Assembly: GCA_017645485.1 (NCBI GenBank) | Contig: JAGCOI010000177.1 | Coordinates: forward strand, 1 to 7,393 | DNA from: Alphaproteobacteria bacterium | Lineage (GTDB): Bacteria; Pseudomonadota; Alphaproteobacteria; RF32; CAG-239 | DNA: 7,393 nucleotides | Direction of reading: 5' to 3' | Shown here: positions 6,786 through 7,393 of the stretch, piece by piece | Numbering within the stretch: the stretch's first letter is position 1 | How the letters are laid out: the number at the start of each line of letters is the position of its first letter | The notes under the pieces: generated by a model | Told to the model about the DNA's origin: nothing | The model's database searches: none | Seen by the model: the letters and a program-made list of their open reading frames with translations, nothing else | Translations under genes and position numbers: made by a program

Positions 6786-6802
6786 AAGAGTTTTTTCATA
6801 AA

Positions 6803-6863
6803 TTCGGTTGTCTAAATGCAAAGCATTCTTGCAAAATTAAAATAAGAATGGTAGATTGCCGAA
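6803..6863. repeat. Long imperfect inverted repeat upstream of rlmB
   Basis: Outer arms 6803-6814 and 6852-6863 can form 12 positions of stem: nine Watson-Crick pairs, two G-U pairs and one T-T mismatch. Inside, CATTCTT (6824-6830) pairs perfectly with AAGAATG (6844-6850) around a 13-base A-rich loop. Nine unpaired bases on the left and one on the right separate the two stems. No U-run follows the right arm, so it is not a classic intrinsic terminator. It could be an RNA structure at the end of the mnmA transcript, a leader element or a DNA operator. Confidence 0.4.
6829..6857 (+). promoter_or_regulatory. Weak candidate promoter for rlmB
   Basis: TTGCAA (6829-6834) and TAGATT (6852-6857) each match the sigma-70 consensus at four of six positions with a 17-base spacer. 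Transcription would start near 6864, about 27 bases before the ATG. The elements lie within the inverted repeat. Support is modest, but rlmB is 105 bases from mnmA and needs either a promoter or read-through. Confidence 0.25.
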
Positions 6864-6890
6864 ATATGTTGATTAAAAAGGAATAACAAA

Positions 6891-7393
6891 ATGCAACCCA
6901 ATCATACATCACAGGTGGTTTTATACGGGCATCATGCCGTTTTTGAAGCGCTCAAAAATCCGAAGCGTAAAATTATAAAGGTGTTGGTTAGCCCTGAAAA
7001 TGAGGCCCTTTTTAAAAAAGAATTTCCGTCTGTGATGTATCAACGCGCTGATAAAAAAGAAATTGAAAAACTGATTGGCGTCAATGCCGTTCATCAGGGT
7101 TTTGTACTGATAACAAAACCGCTTGAGACAACATCTTTAGAAGATGTGATAGACCAAACGGCTGAGGAATCAAGATGTGTTGTGTTGATTTTGGATCAGG
7201 TTACGGATCCGCAAAATATCGGTGCGATTATGCGCTCTGCCGCGGCTTTCGGGGTTAAAGCCATTATTGTTCAAGATAAAAATGCACCGATTGAGGGTGG
7301 GGCTATGGCTAAAGCTTCGGCAGGAACCATAGAATTTATGCCTGTTGTGCGTGCAACAAATTTGTCGCGTGCCATTGAAAGCTTAAAAAAAGC
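6891..7393 (+). CDS. rlmB: 23S rRNA 2'-O-ribose methyltransferase RlmB (partial, C-terminus beyond right edge)
   Basis: RlmB is a SpoU/TrmH-family (SPOUT) enzyme that methylates the 2'-hydroxyl of a conserved guanosine in the peptidyl-transferase region of 23S rRNA (Gm2251 in E. coli) using S-adenosylmethionine. The visible 167 residues comprise the N-terminal substrate-binding domain (LYGHHAVFEALKNPKRKI, 11-28; HQGFVLITKP, 68-77) and the start of the knotted catalytic domain. Motif 1 is LDQVTDPQNIGAIMRSAAAFG at 101-121, with N109 and the conserved R115, followed by AKASAGTIEFMPV at 140-152. Roughly 80 more residues, with the remaining cofactor-binding motifs, are expected beyond the edge. 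A clear AAGGA ribosome site lies 8 bases before ATG. TrmH-type tRNA methyltransferases are the main alternative, but the N-terminal YGHHAVFEAL block favours RlmB. Confidence 0.93.
   Translation, partial: MQPNHTSQVVLYGHHAVFEALKNPKRKIIKVLVSPENEALFKKEFPSVMYQRADKKEIEKLIGVNAVHQGFVLITKPLETTSLEDVIDQTAEESRCVVLILDQVTDPQNIGAIMRSAAAFGVKAIIVQDKNAPIEGGAMAKASAGTIEFMPVVRATNLSRAIESLKK

Noticed and set aside
6786..6800. Six-T run after the mnmA stop as an intrinsic terminator
   Set aside because: No stable stem directly precedes the T-run at 6791-6796; the inverted repeat lies after it.
6786..6890. tRNA or small RNA gene in the mnmA-rlmB gap
   Set aside because: The fold is a simple two-tier hairpin with no cloverleaf, T-loop or CCA-type end. 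Only an inverted repeat can be supported.
1..7393. A mobile element, CRISPR array, toxin-antitoxin pair or defence island
   Set aside because: All coding space is taken by recognisable core families. I see no transposase, integrase, spaced repeats or attachment-like duplications.

Overview
The window looks like a stretch of core chromosome from an A+T-rich alphaproteobacterium (roughly 40% G+C by eye). The best lineage evidence is the gene set: a zinc-ribbon/DUF3426-type membrane protein divergent from ftsE-ftsX, followed by a YdcF/DUF218 protein and a 1-acyl-glycerol-3-phosphate acyltransferase with a KHxSxxET active-site block. That arrangement is familiar from alphaproteobacteria, and a yqeY-dnaG pair is also typical of them. 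I cannot name a genus. The low G+C suggests an uncultured or host-associated lineage, but this is inference.

Left arm, minus strand (2588 down to 1): three closely packed genes read leftward. They are a zinc-ribbon single-pass membrane protein, a GatB/YqeY-domain protein and DNA primase DnaG, which runs off the window before its C-terminal helicase-binding domain. Gaps are 12 and 13 bases, so they probably form one operon. A good sigma-70-like promoter lies just upstream of the first gene.

Centre: a 135-base divergent intergenic region (2589-2723) carries promoters facing both ways.

Right arm, plus strand (2724 to 6785): ftsE, ftsX, a YdcF-like protein, plsC and mnmA form a second compact operon. 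ftsE and ftsX overlap by 11 bases and the remaining gaps are 1, 11 and 5 bases. FtsE and FtsX form the ABC-type complex linking the division ring to cell-wall remodelling. YdcF-like and PlsC proteins act at the membrane. MnmA, a tRNA 2-thiouridylase, has no obvious functional link to them. It also belongs to a variant lineage in which the usual second catalytic cysteine is tyrosine.

After a 105-base gap containing a long imperfect inverted repeat and a weak candidate promoter, rlmB (23S rRNA Gm methyltransferase) begins and is cut by the right edge.

No stretch longer than 135 bases lacks a gene. I see no tRNA or rRNA, insertion sequence, CRISPR array, prophage or defence gene. The content is mainly housekeeping, and I find no convincing new multi-gene system. 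The points most worth a second look are the variant MnmA in the ftsEX operon, the uncharacterised zinc-ribbon protein beside ftsEX, and the structured element ahead of rlmB.
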